Shown here: positions 1 to 7,367 of the stretch, piece after piece
How positions within the stretch are numbered: the first letter of the stretch is position 1
How the letters are laid out: every line of letters begins with the position of its first letter
The notes under the pieces: generated by a model
Database searches by the model: none
Told to the model about the DNA's origin: nothing
The model's input: the letters and a program-made list of their open reading frames with translations, nothing else
Assembly (NCBI GenBank): GCA_964590495.1
Contig: CAZPWQ010000037.1
Span: 1-29,310, forward strand
Direction: 5' to 3'
Origin: CAZPWQ01 sp964590495
GTDB lineage: Bacteria; Bacteroidota; Rhodothermia; Balneolales; Balneolaceae
Length of the DNA: 29,310 bases
Made by a program: the position numbers and the translations under genes

Positions 1-939
1 TTAATCCCTGTTCATCCGTTCAGATCCGCGGCTAAAATTAACCTCCCCCGGCATTCCTATTTTCAGGATTCCATTGGGATTGGGAACTCTTACTTTTACT
101 GCATATACCTGTGTTACCCGCTCTTCTTTAGTCTGGATCTGTTCCGGGGTAAACTCGGCTTTCGAGGCGATCCAGCTTATTCTGCCGGCCATCGCCTGGT
201 TTTCTTCGGCATTTTTATCTACCAAAACCTGTGCATCCTGTCCAATCCTGATATTCGGCAGCTGGGCTCCACTTACATATATCCGCAGGATCAGAGTATC
301 CAGGCTGGCAATACGGTAAAGCGGCTGACCATTTTGTACGACTTCATGCGGCTCTGCAAAAGTGTTCAGCACCGTTCCATGAACCGGATTCCGGATTACA
401 GCATCCCGGATCTGCTGTTCCACCTGTTCTATGCGTACCTCTGTGGCCCCGATTTCAGCACGCACCGACTCTTTTTGTGTTTGGGACGCCTCGATTTGCT
501 TCCTTAGTGTCCGTACCTGACCGGAAGCATCATCAAGTTGCTGCTGAGTCGCGGCATCGTCTTGGTGAAGAGATTGAATCCGCTTCAAATTTGTCAACGC
601 CGTTCCCAGCTGCTCTTGTTGTACTTCGACCTGCGCATCGATATTGGATATACGCGCACGGATTGACTCCAGCTGCGACTTCAATTCTTTCTTTTTCAGT
701 GCCAACTGTGTCGTATCAATTACTCCAGTCACTTTGCCCTGTTCAATGGTTATCCCTTCTCCCGCGGTAAAGTTGATCAATTTTCCGTTTGCTTCAGCAG
801 AAACCGTTGTTTCTATTGCTTCGAACTGGCCGTAGGCGTCTGATTTGTCATTACCTGCACAACCTGCCGTTAAAGCAAGCAGGATCAGGAACAACCAAAC
901 CCTTTGATTTAAATTCATTCTATTAATAATTGCTTCCAT
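1..939 (-). CDS. HlyD-family membrane fusion lipoprotein (efflux adaptor)
   Basis: Periplasmic adaptor that would link an inner-membrane exporter to the outer-membrane channel encoded just upstream. The 312-aa product begins with a hydrophobic signal ending in a lipobox, L-T-A-G-C with the lipidated Cys at residue 27, so it is probably a lipoprotein. A beta/lipoyl half-motif (about 45-75) is followed by a long coiled-coil hairpin (about 78-180, rich in Q/E/L). The second lipoyl half and beta-barrel follow (about 183-300, with the typical I-R-N-P-V-H-G-T-V and G-Q-P-L-Y-R-I stretches). The stop codon is exactly at the left edge, so the gene is complete. It starts 8 nt after the tolC stop. Met8 is an alternative start that would give a more typical signal peptide. 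The cognate transporter, probably an ABC ATPase and permease of the YbhFSR type, should lie off the left edge; that is inference from operon layout. Confidence 0.9.
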   Translation of the reverse strand: MEAIINRMNLNQRVWLFLILLALTAGCAGNDKSDAYGQFEAIETTVSAEANGKLINFTAGEGITIEQGKVTGVIDTTQLALKKKELKSQLESIRARISNIDAQVEVQQEQLGTALTNLKRIQSLHQDDAATQQQLDDASGQVRTLRKQIEASQTQKESVRAEIGATEVRIEQVEQQIRDAVIRNPVHGTVLNTFAEPHEVVQNGQPLYRIASLDTLILRIYVSGAQLPNIRIGQDAQVLVDKNAEENQAMAGRISWIASKAEFTPEQIQTKEERVTQVYAVKVRVPNPNGILKIGMPGEVNFSRGSERMNRD

Positions 940-947
940 TTTTGTCT

Positions 948-2207
948 TTAGTTTAATCCCAGTGCAGTTTTATATTCAGCCTGAGCCTGAGAAAGCTGTA
1001 CCTTATGTATCATCAGCGTATATTCAGCCTGTAGCGCGTTGTTAAGTTCGGTTACATATTCGGTTGAAGTAATAGTACCGTTTCTCAGCTGACTTTCTTT
1101 CTCGGCCACCACTTGCTCCCGCAGGTCAATAATCTCCTCATCTCTGCTTATTTGGTCCTTTAGCATGTTAATCCGCTCTTCAACACGATTTAAAGTGGTA
1201 TTCAGCTGTTTTTTAAATGCCCGGCTGTCTTCTTCAACTTTCTGCTGCTGGTAAGTCAGAGCCTGGCTTTCTTTTCCGGCGTTACTCCAGTCCCAAAAAT
1301 TCCATTTAATACGTACGCCCGCCATATAATAGCCATGCAGGTCGTTTTCAAAGAAATTAAAACCGGGTCGTCCGTAGGCTGCAGTCCCAAACAGCGAAAT
1401 AGCGGGATGTTTTTTAGTAGCTTCGAGCTGTTTCTGATATTCAAACGAAGTTTGACTGTTTTCAAATAATTTCAACTCTGCCCGCCCGGGTGCTGATTTT
1501 ACCAGCTTCGTAAATTCAAAATCCGATAGTTCAAGAGGAGTATCCGGTGCGATTGCCTCGCCAATAAGTTCACTTAACACTTCATAGCCGGTTGTGACAT
1601 TGGAACTTGTTTTCGCAGAATCCTGACGGGCTTTGGTAAGCTCTGCCTGTAGAACATATTTCTGGCTGGGTAGCTGGGCCCCGTTATCGACCTGTGATGA
1701 AACAGTTTCAAGCTGTGCCCGAAGATTTTCAATCAGCAGCTGTACTACTTTTTCCTGCTGCTGTGCCAGTAAGATACTGTAATACACCTGATCGACCTGT
1801 GAACGTATTTCCTGTATCTGTACTTCTGTCGAAAGCTTCTCCTGCCGGCCTTTTGTCTCTTCTAGTTTCTTCCTGATACTCACAGCACCTCCATTATATA
1901 CCGGCTGGTTTACATTCATCGAAAATTCGTACTGGTCCTTGCTAAGCACCGGCTGACCAAATGCGGCTCCACCCGGTAATTGCGTTACCTCCGACTGATA
2001 TCTGGCCTGGGCTCCAAACTCCAACTGAGGGAAATAGCCGGTATTTGCTATCTGGACATTCAGATCGGTTATCTTTTGCTGCAACTCTATCTTTTGGGCC
2101 AGCGGATAATGATTTTCAACCCGTGAATAACAGTATTCAAGCGTCAGAGTATCAGGCTGTACAGATCCAACCGTTGCAAATAACATGGATATGATTATCA
2201 GTTTCAT
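948..2207 (-). CDS. TolC-family outer membrane efflux protein
   Basis: Outer-membrane channel of a tripartite export system. The 419-aa product has a short N-terminal signal peptide (about residues 1-18, M-K-L-I-I-I-S-M-L-F-A) followed by two alpha-helical repeats typical of the outer-membrane efflux protein (OEP) family. These are long amphipathic helices rich in Q, E and L, with beta segments such as Y-E-F-S-M-N-V-N-Q-P-V-Y-N-G-G (about 92-106) and the second-repeat equivalent around W-N-F-W-D-W-S-N-A-G-K. The length is normal for the family. It lies 8 nt after tetR and 8 nt before the HlyD gene on the same strand, so the three are almost certainly one transcript. The substrate cannot be deduced from sequence. 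Confidence 0.92.
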   Translation of the reverse strand: MKLIIISMLFATVGSVQPDTLTLEYCYSRVENHYPLAQKIELQQKITDLNVQIANTGYFPQLEFGAQARYQSEVTQLPGGAAFGQPVLSKDQYEFSMNVNQPVYNGGAVSIRKKLEETKGRQEKLSTEVQIQEIRSQVDQVYYSILLAQQQEKVVQLLIENLRAQLETVSSQVDNGAQLPSQKYVLQAELTKARQDSAKTSSNVTTGYEVLSELIGEAIAPDTPLELSDFEFTKLVKSAPGRAELKLFENSQTSFEYQKQLEATKKHPAISLFGTAAYGRPGFNFFENDLHGYYMAGVRIKWNFWDWSNAGKESQALTYQQQKVEEDSRAFKKQLNTTLNRVEERINMLKDQISRDEEIIDLREQVVAEKESQLRNGTITSTEYVTELNNALQAEYTLMIHKVQLSQAQAEYKTALGLN

Positions 2208-2215
2208 AACATCTA

Positions 2216-2821
2216 CTATGTTTGAACAGCATTCAGGATAAATTCCGGCAGATCTTTTTTACGGTTTTGTAAAAACTGCCGATATGCTTCATCATCCATT
2301 CCAAAAACAGTCTGAACCATCGGTCGGGCAATAACCGGAAATACGCATAATCCGATCGTATTAATGATAAAATCCTGCGGCTTGACAGGTTTGATATTTC
2401 CGGCTGATATTTCGGCCTCAATCTGTTTTATAAACCGTTCCGGAACTTGAACTCCTGACTTTTTAATAAAATCACTGAACCGGTCAGGATGCTGATTCAT
2501 CTCGTGAATGATAAATGATGGCAGATACGGGCGCTCTTCAAACATCTTGTAGTAGGTCTGAACAAGCTGTCTCACCTTGGGTTCGAAATCCAATTCGGAG
2601 TTCAGTACACTGTATATGACCGGGAAGAATTGTTTAACGCTTTTTTGAAATACCCGCTGAAACAACTGGTCTTTGCTTCGAAAATAATAGTGAAGCATAG
2701 ATTTATTTATTCCCGCCTCATCAGCTATTGACTGCATGCGTGCTCCCGCATACCCGCTGCGCTGAAAAACCTGCAGCGCCGCCTCAAATATTTTCTCTTC
2801 TGTTTCCGGTTCTTTGCTCAT
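2216..2821 (-). CDS. TetR/AcrR-family transcriptional regulator
   Basis: DNA-binding repressor that heads the efflux operon. The 201-aa length is typical. Residues 8-55 form the TetR helix-turn-helix: an E-K-I-F-E-A-A-L-Q-V-F opening, then G-Y-A-G-A-R-M-Q-S-I-A-D-E-A-G and the recognition-helix hallmark L-H-Y-Y-F-R-S-K. The C-terminal ligand and dimer domain (about 60-200) is diverged, as usual. The gene is first in a tightly spaced tetR-tolC-hlyD cluster. Inverted TTCAAC/GTTGAA repeats 55-72 nt upstream of its ATG are a plausible self-operator, so ligand-relieved autorepression of the whole operon is the likely mode. The inducer is unknown. Confidence 0.93.
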   Translation of the reverse strand: MSKEPETEEKIFEAALQVFQRSGYAGARMQSIADEAGINKSMLHYYFRSKDQLFQRVFQKSVKQFFPVIYSVLNSELDFEPKVRQLVQTYYKMFEERPYLPSFIIHEMNQHPDRFSDFIKKSGVQVPERFIKQIEAEISAGNIKPVKPQDFIINTIGLCVFPVIARPMVQTVFGMDDEAYRQFLQNRKKDLPEFILNAVQT

Positions 2822-2863
2822 AGAAAAAGTTTTTGATGTCAGTTGGTCAGCAGTTTAACAAAA

Positions 2864-2917
2864 TCAACCAAATTATTCAACTTTTTGGTTGAAATTTTTA
2901 GTTGAATTAATTTTCAA
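2864..2917. promoter_or_regulatory. Candidate TetR operator: nested inverted repeats upstream of tetR
   Basis: Within the AT-rich leader of the tetR-tolC-hlyD operon there is TCAACCAAA (2864-2872) paired with TTTGGTTGA (2884-2892). Nested inside is TTCAAC (2876-2881) with GTTGAA (2888-2893), separated by 6 nt. A further TTGAA (2902-2906) pairs with TTCAA (2913-2917), again with a 6-nt spacer. Repeated half-sites of one kind just upstream of a TetR gene are the usual look of a dimer operator, possibly two overlapping sites. The function is inferred. Confidence 0.55.
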
Positions 2918-2987
2918 GTAAGAATAACGCTGTTAAGTTTTCCTCCATGGATGGTAAACTTCTGATCAGGAGCACTCAAAAATCAAG

Positions 2988-3088
2988 GTGTCATGCTGAA
3001 TTCATTTCAGCATCTGTTACACATAATCTTGGTTAAAGCTTTTATGACATACCCTGCTGAAGATCCTGAAACAAGTTCAGGATGACAC
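2988..3088. repeat. 100-bp dispersed palindromic element, copy 1 (REP/MITE-like)
   Basis: A 101-bp element bounded by GTGTCAT (2988-2994) and its inverse ATGACAC (3082-3088). Each end carries its own small hairpin: GCTGAA-TTCAT-TTCAGC on the left and TCCTGAA-ACAAG-TTCAGGA on the right. The centre contains AAAGCTTTTA. A second element of the same size and layout lies at 16200-16299. The hairpin stems differ in sequence between copies while pairing is retained. Elements of this look are common between genes in Bacteroidota-type genomes. No coding potential is seen. Confidence 0.75.
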
Positions 3089-3341
3089 AGGAGTGGAGGT
3101 GAGCCGAGAATTTAATAAAGGGTAGAGGATAGTCTGATTACAACTATGAACTCTGCTACTAATGAATTAATTGGACACGATACAGATAAATGAACACCCC
3201 TCAGATCAACTTCAGGACTAACTGAAGTTGATCATCTCCCCTGAAGGGGAGATGGATTCCTGGATTAACAGCATGCCAGAAGGAAAAAAGAAAAAAATAA
3301 CCGTGCATATCCGCTCTATCCGCGTAATCCGCGTTCTATTA

Positions 3342-5057
3342 TCACCCGATCCGGAACTTCAGGTCCTCAATCTTTTCAAGAATCTCCCCGCGATCCATCT
3401 CCTGGTATCGCTCGGGCAGCAGTTCTTTGGAGGTGCATTCGATAACGGCACTCAGAGTCTGGAGCTCGATCTCCTCGGGATAGGTGGGGGGAAGAAAATC
3501 GTTCAGAGCCAGATCCAGGATTTCCGGTGTAACAGACTCCTGTTCCTGTGCGGCCGCCCGGAATTTGGCCCGTGTCAGGGCTGCTTCCATATCGGCACCG
3601 GAAAAAGTTTTAAGTCCCTGCTCAATTACCTGTGGCATATACTCCTCGGTCATCTTCAGACCGGTTTTCTTTTTCATCGCCTCAAACAACTCGAGTCGTT
3701 CTTCTTTGGTATGCGGAGCAAATAGCGCCAGATGCTCCTCGGCACGTCCCTGTCGTTTCAGGTCAACAGGCATCAGGTCGGGCCGGGCTGTCATCAGGAA
3801 CCAGATAATGCGCCCCCGGTTGCGAGTGTCGCTCATAAAGGTGGCGATCTGCGAAAAGACACGGCTGGAAACCCCGCTGTCGCCGCTGGCATCGCGATCG
3901 CCGAGGTAGGCATCCGCCTCGTCGATCATTACCGCCACAGGTGCCATCGCCTTAAGCAGCCCCAGGATTTTTTCCAGGTTACCTTCCGTAACCCCCTGCC
4001 ACTGACTTCGAAAGTTTTTCAGCTTTACCATGGGGATACCTACTTCGCTGGCAAAACAGGTTACAAGGAAAGTTTTTCCCGTTCCAACCGGACCACAAAT
4101 AAGATACCCCATCGGCAATACATCCTGTCTCCCGTTTTTTAACGCTTTTACCGCATGACGCAAATGCTGCTTTACCTTCGTGTGACCGGCAACGCTGTCC
4201 AGCGTATAATCCGACTCCACAAATTCAAGGAGACCATAAGCTTCGGCTTCAATCAGTTCTTTTTTATTCTCCGTAAGCTTCTCAAAAGTGATCTTCTCCT
4301 TGTTCTCCCGGGCATTGGACAGAATACTGCGCAGGTTAACAAAATTAAGACCGGCCGTCTGCTGGGCAATTACTTTTTCACTGACATCCGAAAACTGTTT
4401 GAACGTTTCTTCATCTGCCTCAAACCTGATAAATTTTCGTCGTTGTTCAAGATCAGGTATATCAACCTTTATATCGGTCGTGTATGGATTCTGTACGAGT
4501 GTCTTATTCAGGTCAGCCAGATTTTCGCTGATCAGAACGGTAGTAAAATCCGCCGCTAAAAACATCGGGTCGTGTGCCCAGCGGGACAAATAAACCAATG
4601 AAGTTCTGTCTTCGGAGCCGGTTGATCCGGCTTCACTCATGGGTACAATTGTTTCGGCATAGTCAATAATCAGGGCGATGCTCTTATTATCATCTATCCG
4701 GAGCCTGTAATACTGTTCCAGCAGGGAAAATACTCTCACAGGATCTTTGGGAAGCTTGTTGGCATAGTCGGTTCCCATCAGGGAATCACGTCCGGATACA
4801 GCGCGGTTAAAATCCTTTTTGCTTTCCTGGTCCCGGAAATAGATACCCGATGAGCGATCGTAAAAGATTACATAATCCCGCGCACCGAAAAATTCATCGG
4901 CAAGAAACGACTTCAGGCGAATGAAATCTGTTTTATCCCCCCGCTGAATTGGGACAAAATCGTGTACATTCCCATGCAGAAGAAACTGATTGATTGTACG
5001 GCTGAGATATTTTTGGGCGATCTCCTGTGCCCATTCGGGGTAATGCTTATACATCAT
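3342..5057 (-). CDS. AAA-family ATPase with a degenerate N-terminal ATPase-like half
   Basis: A 571-aa protein with one clear C-terminal AAA module. It has Walker A G-P-V-G-T-G-K-T (322-329), Walker B V-A-V-M-I-D-E-A-D (374-382), a sensor-1 region L-M-T-A-R-P-D (421-427) and arginine-finger candidates in D-L-K-R-Q-G-R (432-438). It ends with a helical lid (about 450-515) and a short C-terminal tail. The N-terminal half (about 15-210, with F-L-L-H-G-N-V-H-D-F and a Walker-B-like I-A-L-I-I-D-Y-A-E at 127-135) looks like a second ATPase fold that has lost its P-loop. That architecture is reminiscent of Ycf46-type ATPases, but I cannot name the family. It probably remodels a protein substrate in the cytoplasm. 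It stands alone between two repeat-rich gaps. A functional tie to the PspA cluster on the same strand is possible but unproven. Confidence 0.85.
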   Translation of the reverse strand: MMYKHYPEWAQEIAQKYLSRTINQFLLHGNVHDFVPIQRGDKTDFIRLKSFLADEFFGARDYVIFYDRSSGIYFRDQESKKDFNRAVSGRDSLMGTDYANKLPKDPVRVFSLLEQYYRLRIDDNKSIALIIDYAETIVPMSEAGSTGSEDRTSLVYLSRWAHDPMFLAADFTTVLISENLADLNKTLVQNPYTTDIKVDIPDLEQRRKFIRFEADEETFKQFSDVSEKVIAQQTAGLNFVNLRSILSNARENKEKITFEKLTENKKELIEAEAYGLLEFVESDYTLDSVAGHTKVKQHLRHAVKALKNGRQDVLPMGYLICGPVGTGKTFLVTCFASEVGIPMVKLKNFRSQWQGVTEGNLEKILGLLKAMAPVAVMIDEADAYLGDRDASGDSGVSSRVFSQIATFMSDTRNRGRIIWFLMTARPDLMPVDLKRQGRAEEHLALFAPHTKEERLELFEAMKKKTGLKMTEEYMPQVIEQGLKTFSGADMEAALTRAKFRAAAQEQESVTPEILDLALNDFLPPTYPEEIELQTLSAVIECTSKELLPERYQEMDRGEILEKIEDLKFRIG

Positions 5058-5518
5058 TTGTGATTATTTATCAGTTAAACAGCTGCAAGCCCACAGCAAT
5101 AAAAATTGAGTACGTATTTCCTGCACAAGATGACGATCATCCTACTGCCGGAAGGAAAGTAATCCATGGCTCGAAAATCCCCCTTAGAAAAGGGGGAATT
5201 AAAGGGGGGTTGTTGGACCATCTTTGTTAAAGAATAAAAATTTGGATTCAAAATTCCTTCAGTATAACCAATTGCTGTCTCGACCATCTATGCCATTTTC
5301 CTGAAACAACCCCCGCGGCTAAAGCCGCAGAGGCTGTCCAAAAAGTCTTTTTTGCTTTTTGAAAACTTAAATTATTTAGGTATAGACCTCCAAGGTTTCA
5401 AAAACCTTGGAGGTCTCCTCGAAAACAAAATAAAATTTTAAAAAAATTAACTGATATTTATTGAAAAATGACTTTTTGGACAGCCTCATTTTATGAAATA
5501 AATTCGCAATTCCAACCA
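5058..5518. other. Intergenic region (461 bp) composed of dispersed repeats
   Basis: There is no credible gene between the AAA ATPase and the CorC-type gene. The sequence holds a CCCCCTT...AAGGGGG hairpin (5179-5196) followed by another G-run (5204-5209), a GCGGCT-AA-AGCCGC hairpin (5315-5328), and the 158-bp MITE (5330-5487). Sequence of this kind is typical of repeat insertion sites. Promoter elements for the ATPase gene (minus, starting at 5057) presumably lie in 5058-5170, but none could be defined. Confidence 0.55.
5330..5487. mobile_element. MITE-like element, 158 bp, with perfect 18-bp terminal inverted repeats
   Basis: GAGGCTGTCCAAAAAGTC at 5330-5347 is matched exactly by its reverse complement at 5470-5487. 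The interior is AT-rich, has no ORF, and carries a 14-bp-arm hairpin (GACCTCCAAGGTTT at 5385-5398 with its inverse at 5402-5415, 3-nt loop). Ends of the GAGGCTGTCC type are familiar from DDE-transposase insertion sequences (the IS1182 group is the one I recall), so this is probably a non-autonomous derivative. No transposase is present in the window. The left end abuts a GCGGCT-AA-AGCCGC hairpin (5315-5328), and no clear target duplication is visible. Confidence 0.75.
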
Positions 5519-6793
5519 TTACTCCAATACAATCAGCTTAACCGTTTCGATACGGCTGGGTGTGGCCTTGCTGATAATGATTTTATTGTCATCAATCAGT
5601 AACTCCTCATTCACTTTGGGAATGCGCCCGAGAGCATGAATAATATATCCCGCAACTGTCTCATACTCCGACGTTTCCTCGGGAAATTTTACCTCCGGAT
5701 ATTTGGCAAGCAAATCTTCGATTTCCACACCACCGCTAATAATATAAGTGTTCGCAGACAGTTTTTTGATAAAGTGGTCTTCCGTATCATATTCATCCTG
5801 AATATCCCCCACTACTTCTTCCAGGAGGTCTTCTATAGTCACCATCCCGGCTGTTCCTCCGTACTCATCAATAACCACAGCTACCGAAAGGTTTGATTTG
5901 CGAAACTCAGACAGCAGGTCTTTTGATTTTTGTGATGCCGGGACCAGCTTAATCGGCCGAATGATTTCACTCAGATTTTTGGGATTGCTGAAAAGATCAT
6001 AGGCAAAAATGACTCCGATGATATCATCAATCGATTCGTCATAAACCGGGAGCTTGGAAAAACCAGACGAGATAAACGTGGTAAGCGTTTCATCAATGCT
6101 TGCGTTCTTTTCAAGAGCAACAATATCGGTACGGGGAATCATGGACTCTTTCACCCGCTTGTTTGATAATTCCAGGACGTTATGCAGGATTTCAGAATCT
6201 TCCTTGTCTATGTCTCTGCCACCCGTATCACGAAGTTCCCGGAATATCAGTTCAATATCCTGTCTGCGGAAAATCTGCTCGGCCTGTTCGGCATTGGGTT
6301 GAAAAAACCGGATAATAAGACCGGAAGCAGCATTGGCAACAATAATAAACGGTTTAAACAACCAGTGGCATATCTGTTGGGGGAAGGCGACTACCTTTAT
6401 CCACCAGTCAGCATGAATGCGAAACAGTGCTTTAGGCAAAATTTCACCGAAAATCATAATTACAACAGAAGCAATAAGTGTCTGAATAATCAACAGAACG
6501 ACAGGAGTTGGAGCAACTCCCAGCCAGGCCTGATATACTCCGGTTATGGGACCGACCAGGAAAATAGTCATCAAAGTGGCATAAGCTACATTTACGATAT
6601 TATTACCAACGAGGGTTGTCGTTAAAAATACTTCCGGATTACGGGCAAAATAATTTACCATTCTCCCGGTCCGGGACTTTTTCCTGGATTCTATTTCCAT
6701 CTTGAGACGATTGGCACTGACAAACGCCATTTCAGAACCCGAGAAAAATCCACTCAGGATTATGGTTAAAGTTATTAGGAGTAGTTCTGTCAT
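5519..6793 (-). CDS. CNNM/CorC (HlyC)-type membrane protein with CBS pair
   Basis: A 424-aa integral membrane protein of the hemolysin-C/CorC superfamily, implicated in magnesium or other divalent-cation homeostasis. The N-terminal CNNM (DUF21) domain has about three to four TM segments within residues 1-165 and the typical S-G-F-F-S-G-S-E-M-A-F (14-24) and G-N-N-I-V-N-V-A (63-70) motifs. A CBS pair spans about 205-335, opening with E-S-M-I-P-R-T-D-I and including the hallmark V-V-I-D-E-Y-G-G-T-A-G with E-D-L-L-E-E-V-V-G-D-I (306-331). The C-terminal CorC_HlyC transporter-associated domain covers about 345-424. All domains are present and the length is normal. It is isolated from the next gene upstream by a short 7-bp repeat tract. 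In Bacteroidota, relatives are sometimes annotated as gliding motility GldE, but the context here does not support that. Confidence 0.93.
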   Translation of the reverse strand: MTELLLITLTIILSGFFSGSEMAFVSANRLKMEIESRKKSRTGRMVNYFARNPEVFLTTTLVGNNIVNVAYATLMTIFLVGPITGVYQAWLGVAPTPVVLLIIQTLIASVVIMIFGEILPKALFRIHADWWIKVVAFPQQICHWLFKPFIIVANAASGLIIRFFQPNAEQAEQIFRRQDIELIFRELRDTGGRDIDKEDSEILHNVLELSNKRVKESMIPRTDIVALEKNASIDETLTTFISSGFSKLPVYDESIDDIIGVIFAYDLFSNPKNLSEIIRPIKLVPASQKSKDLLSEFRKSNLSVAVVIDEYGGTAGMVTIEDLLEEVVGDIQDEYDTEDHFIKKLSANTYIISGGVEIEDLLAKYPEVKFPEETSEYETVAGYIIHALGRIPKVNEELLIDDNKIIISKATPSRIETVKLIVLE

Positions 6794-6827
6794 TTATTTT
6801 ATTGGGTATAGGGAAATAAGGATATTA

Positions 6828-6869
6828 GGTATAAGGTATAAGGTATAAGGTATAAGGTATAAGGTTTAA
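6828..6869. repeat. Tandem 7-bp repeat GGTATAA (five perfect units plus one variant)
   Basis: GGTATAA occurs five times head to tail at 6828-6862, followed by the variant GGTTTAA (6863-6869). The tract sits 12 nt beyond the stop of the four-helix-bundle gene. Related sequence in opposite orientation (GGTATAAGGATATAAGGG on the minus strand, 7346-7363) lies just before that gene's start, so the gene is flanked by inverted copies of the same simple sequence. Copy number could vary by slippage. Confidence 0.85.
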
Positions 6870-6881
6870 GTTATCTGAAAA

Positions 6882-7328
6882 TCATTTTTTATGGGATTTT
6901 CTTTTTTGCTCTTTCACATAACGTATATATCCATTTATCGTTTTCTTTGCTTCTTCAATGAGAGAGATACCTTCATCAAATAACTCTTTACTGATATATT
7001 CCAAGTCGATACACGTTATTAAGTGATCCTTCAATTCATATAAAGAAGCACGCGAAATTCTGTAAAATTGGATCCCTTCCTGGTAATGATATCGACCATA
7101 TCCCTCTGCTATATTTGCTGTAATACTTACGGAGGCGTCACGTATTTGAGCTCCCAACTGATAAACTTCTACTTTGGGAATTGATGGAAGTACAGAACTA
7201 TAAAAGAACAGCTTTACTTTTCTGGCTTTTTTCCATGCTTTCAGTGAAGTAAAATCGCGATTTTCATCATAAGGAACAGTATCATCCCATAAGATTGCTG
7301 ATTTTATTTCTCCAATTTCACCTTTCAT
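6882..7328 (-). CDS. Four-helix-bundle protein (23S rRNA intervening-sequence / S23 type)
   Basis: A 148-aa protein of the family found encoded in 23S rRNA intervening sequences and as stand-alone genes, structurally like the Avd accessory protein of diversity-generating retroelements. The core runs from about residue 26 (R-D-F-T-S-L-K-A-W-K-K-A-R-K). It has the diagnostic S-I-T-A-N-I-A-E-G-Y-G-R-Y (68-80) and the following Y-R-I-S-R-A-S-L-Y-E-L-K-D-H-L segment. About 25 extra N-terminal residues precede the usual start. The biochemical role is not settled for stand-alone members. No reverse transcriptase or variable repeat is nearby, so there is no sign of a retroelement. Flanking TATAAGG-type repeats on both sides suggest the gene arrived as a small insertion unit. 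Confidence 0.88.
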   Translation of the reverse strand: MKGEIGEIKSAILWDDTVPYDENRDFTSLKAWKKARKVKLFFYSSVLPSIPKVEVYQLGAQIRDASVSITANIAEGYGRYHYQEGIQFYRISRASLYELKDHLITCIDLEYISKELFDEGISLIEEAKKTINGYIRYVKEQKRKSHKK

Positions 7329-7367
7329 AACAGCTACCCCTTATTCCCTTATATCCTTATACCACAT

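Larger units (their letters stand above)
2822..3341. other. Repeat-rich intergenic region (520 bp) with stacked hairpins
   Basis: No gene is seen here. Moving rightwards it holds the tetR leader and operator candidate, then the 100-bp repeat. Two adjoining perfect hairpins follow: GATCAACTTCAG / CTGAAGTTGATC (3204-3233, 12-bp arms, 6-nt loop) and CATCTCCCC-TGAA-GGGGAGATG (3233-3254, 9-bp arms). Last comes a 9-bp tandem run, ATCCGCTCT-ATCCGCGTA-ATCCGCGTT (3309-3335), ending 6 nt before the AAA ATPase stop. The hairpins lack U-tracts on the minus strand, so they do not look like standard terminators, though they could still end or stabilise the ATPase transcript. Confidence 0.6.

Noticed and set aside
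3228..3909. Plus-strand open frames of 141-165 codons over the 3' part of the AAA ATPase gene
   Set aside because: They lie antisense to a gene with clear Walker motifs, show low-complexity or cysteine/serine-rich composition typical of shadow frames, and have no recognisable domain.
5058..5287. Small open frames on both strands in the gap before the AAA gene
   Set aside because: They cross the CCCCCTT...AAGGGGG dispersed palindrome, have no recognisable start context or domain, and are better explained as repeat sequence.
6828..6869. CRISPR-like repeat array
   Set aside because: The unit is 7 bp with no spacers; it is a simple tandem repeat.
6882..7328. Avd accessory gene of a diversity-generating retroelement
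   Set aside because: No reverse transcriptase, template repeat or variable-repeat target gene is present nearby; a stand-alone four-helix-bundle protein is the simpler call.
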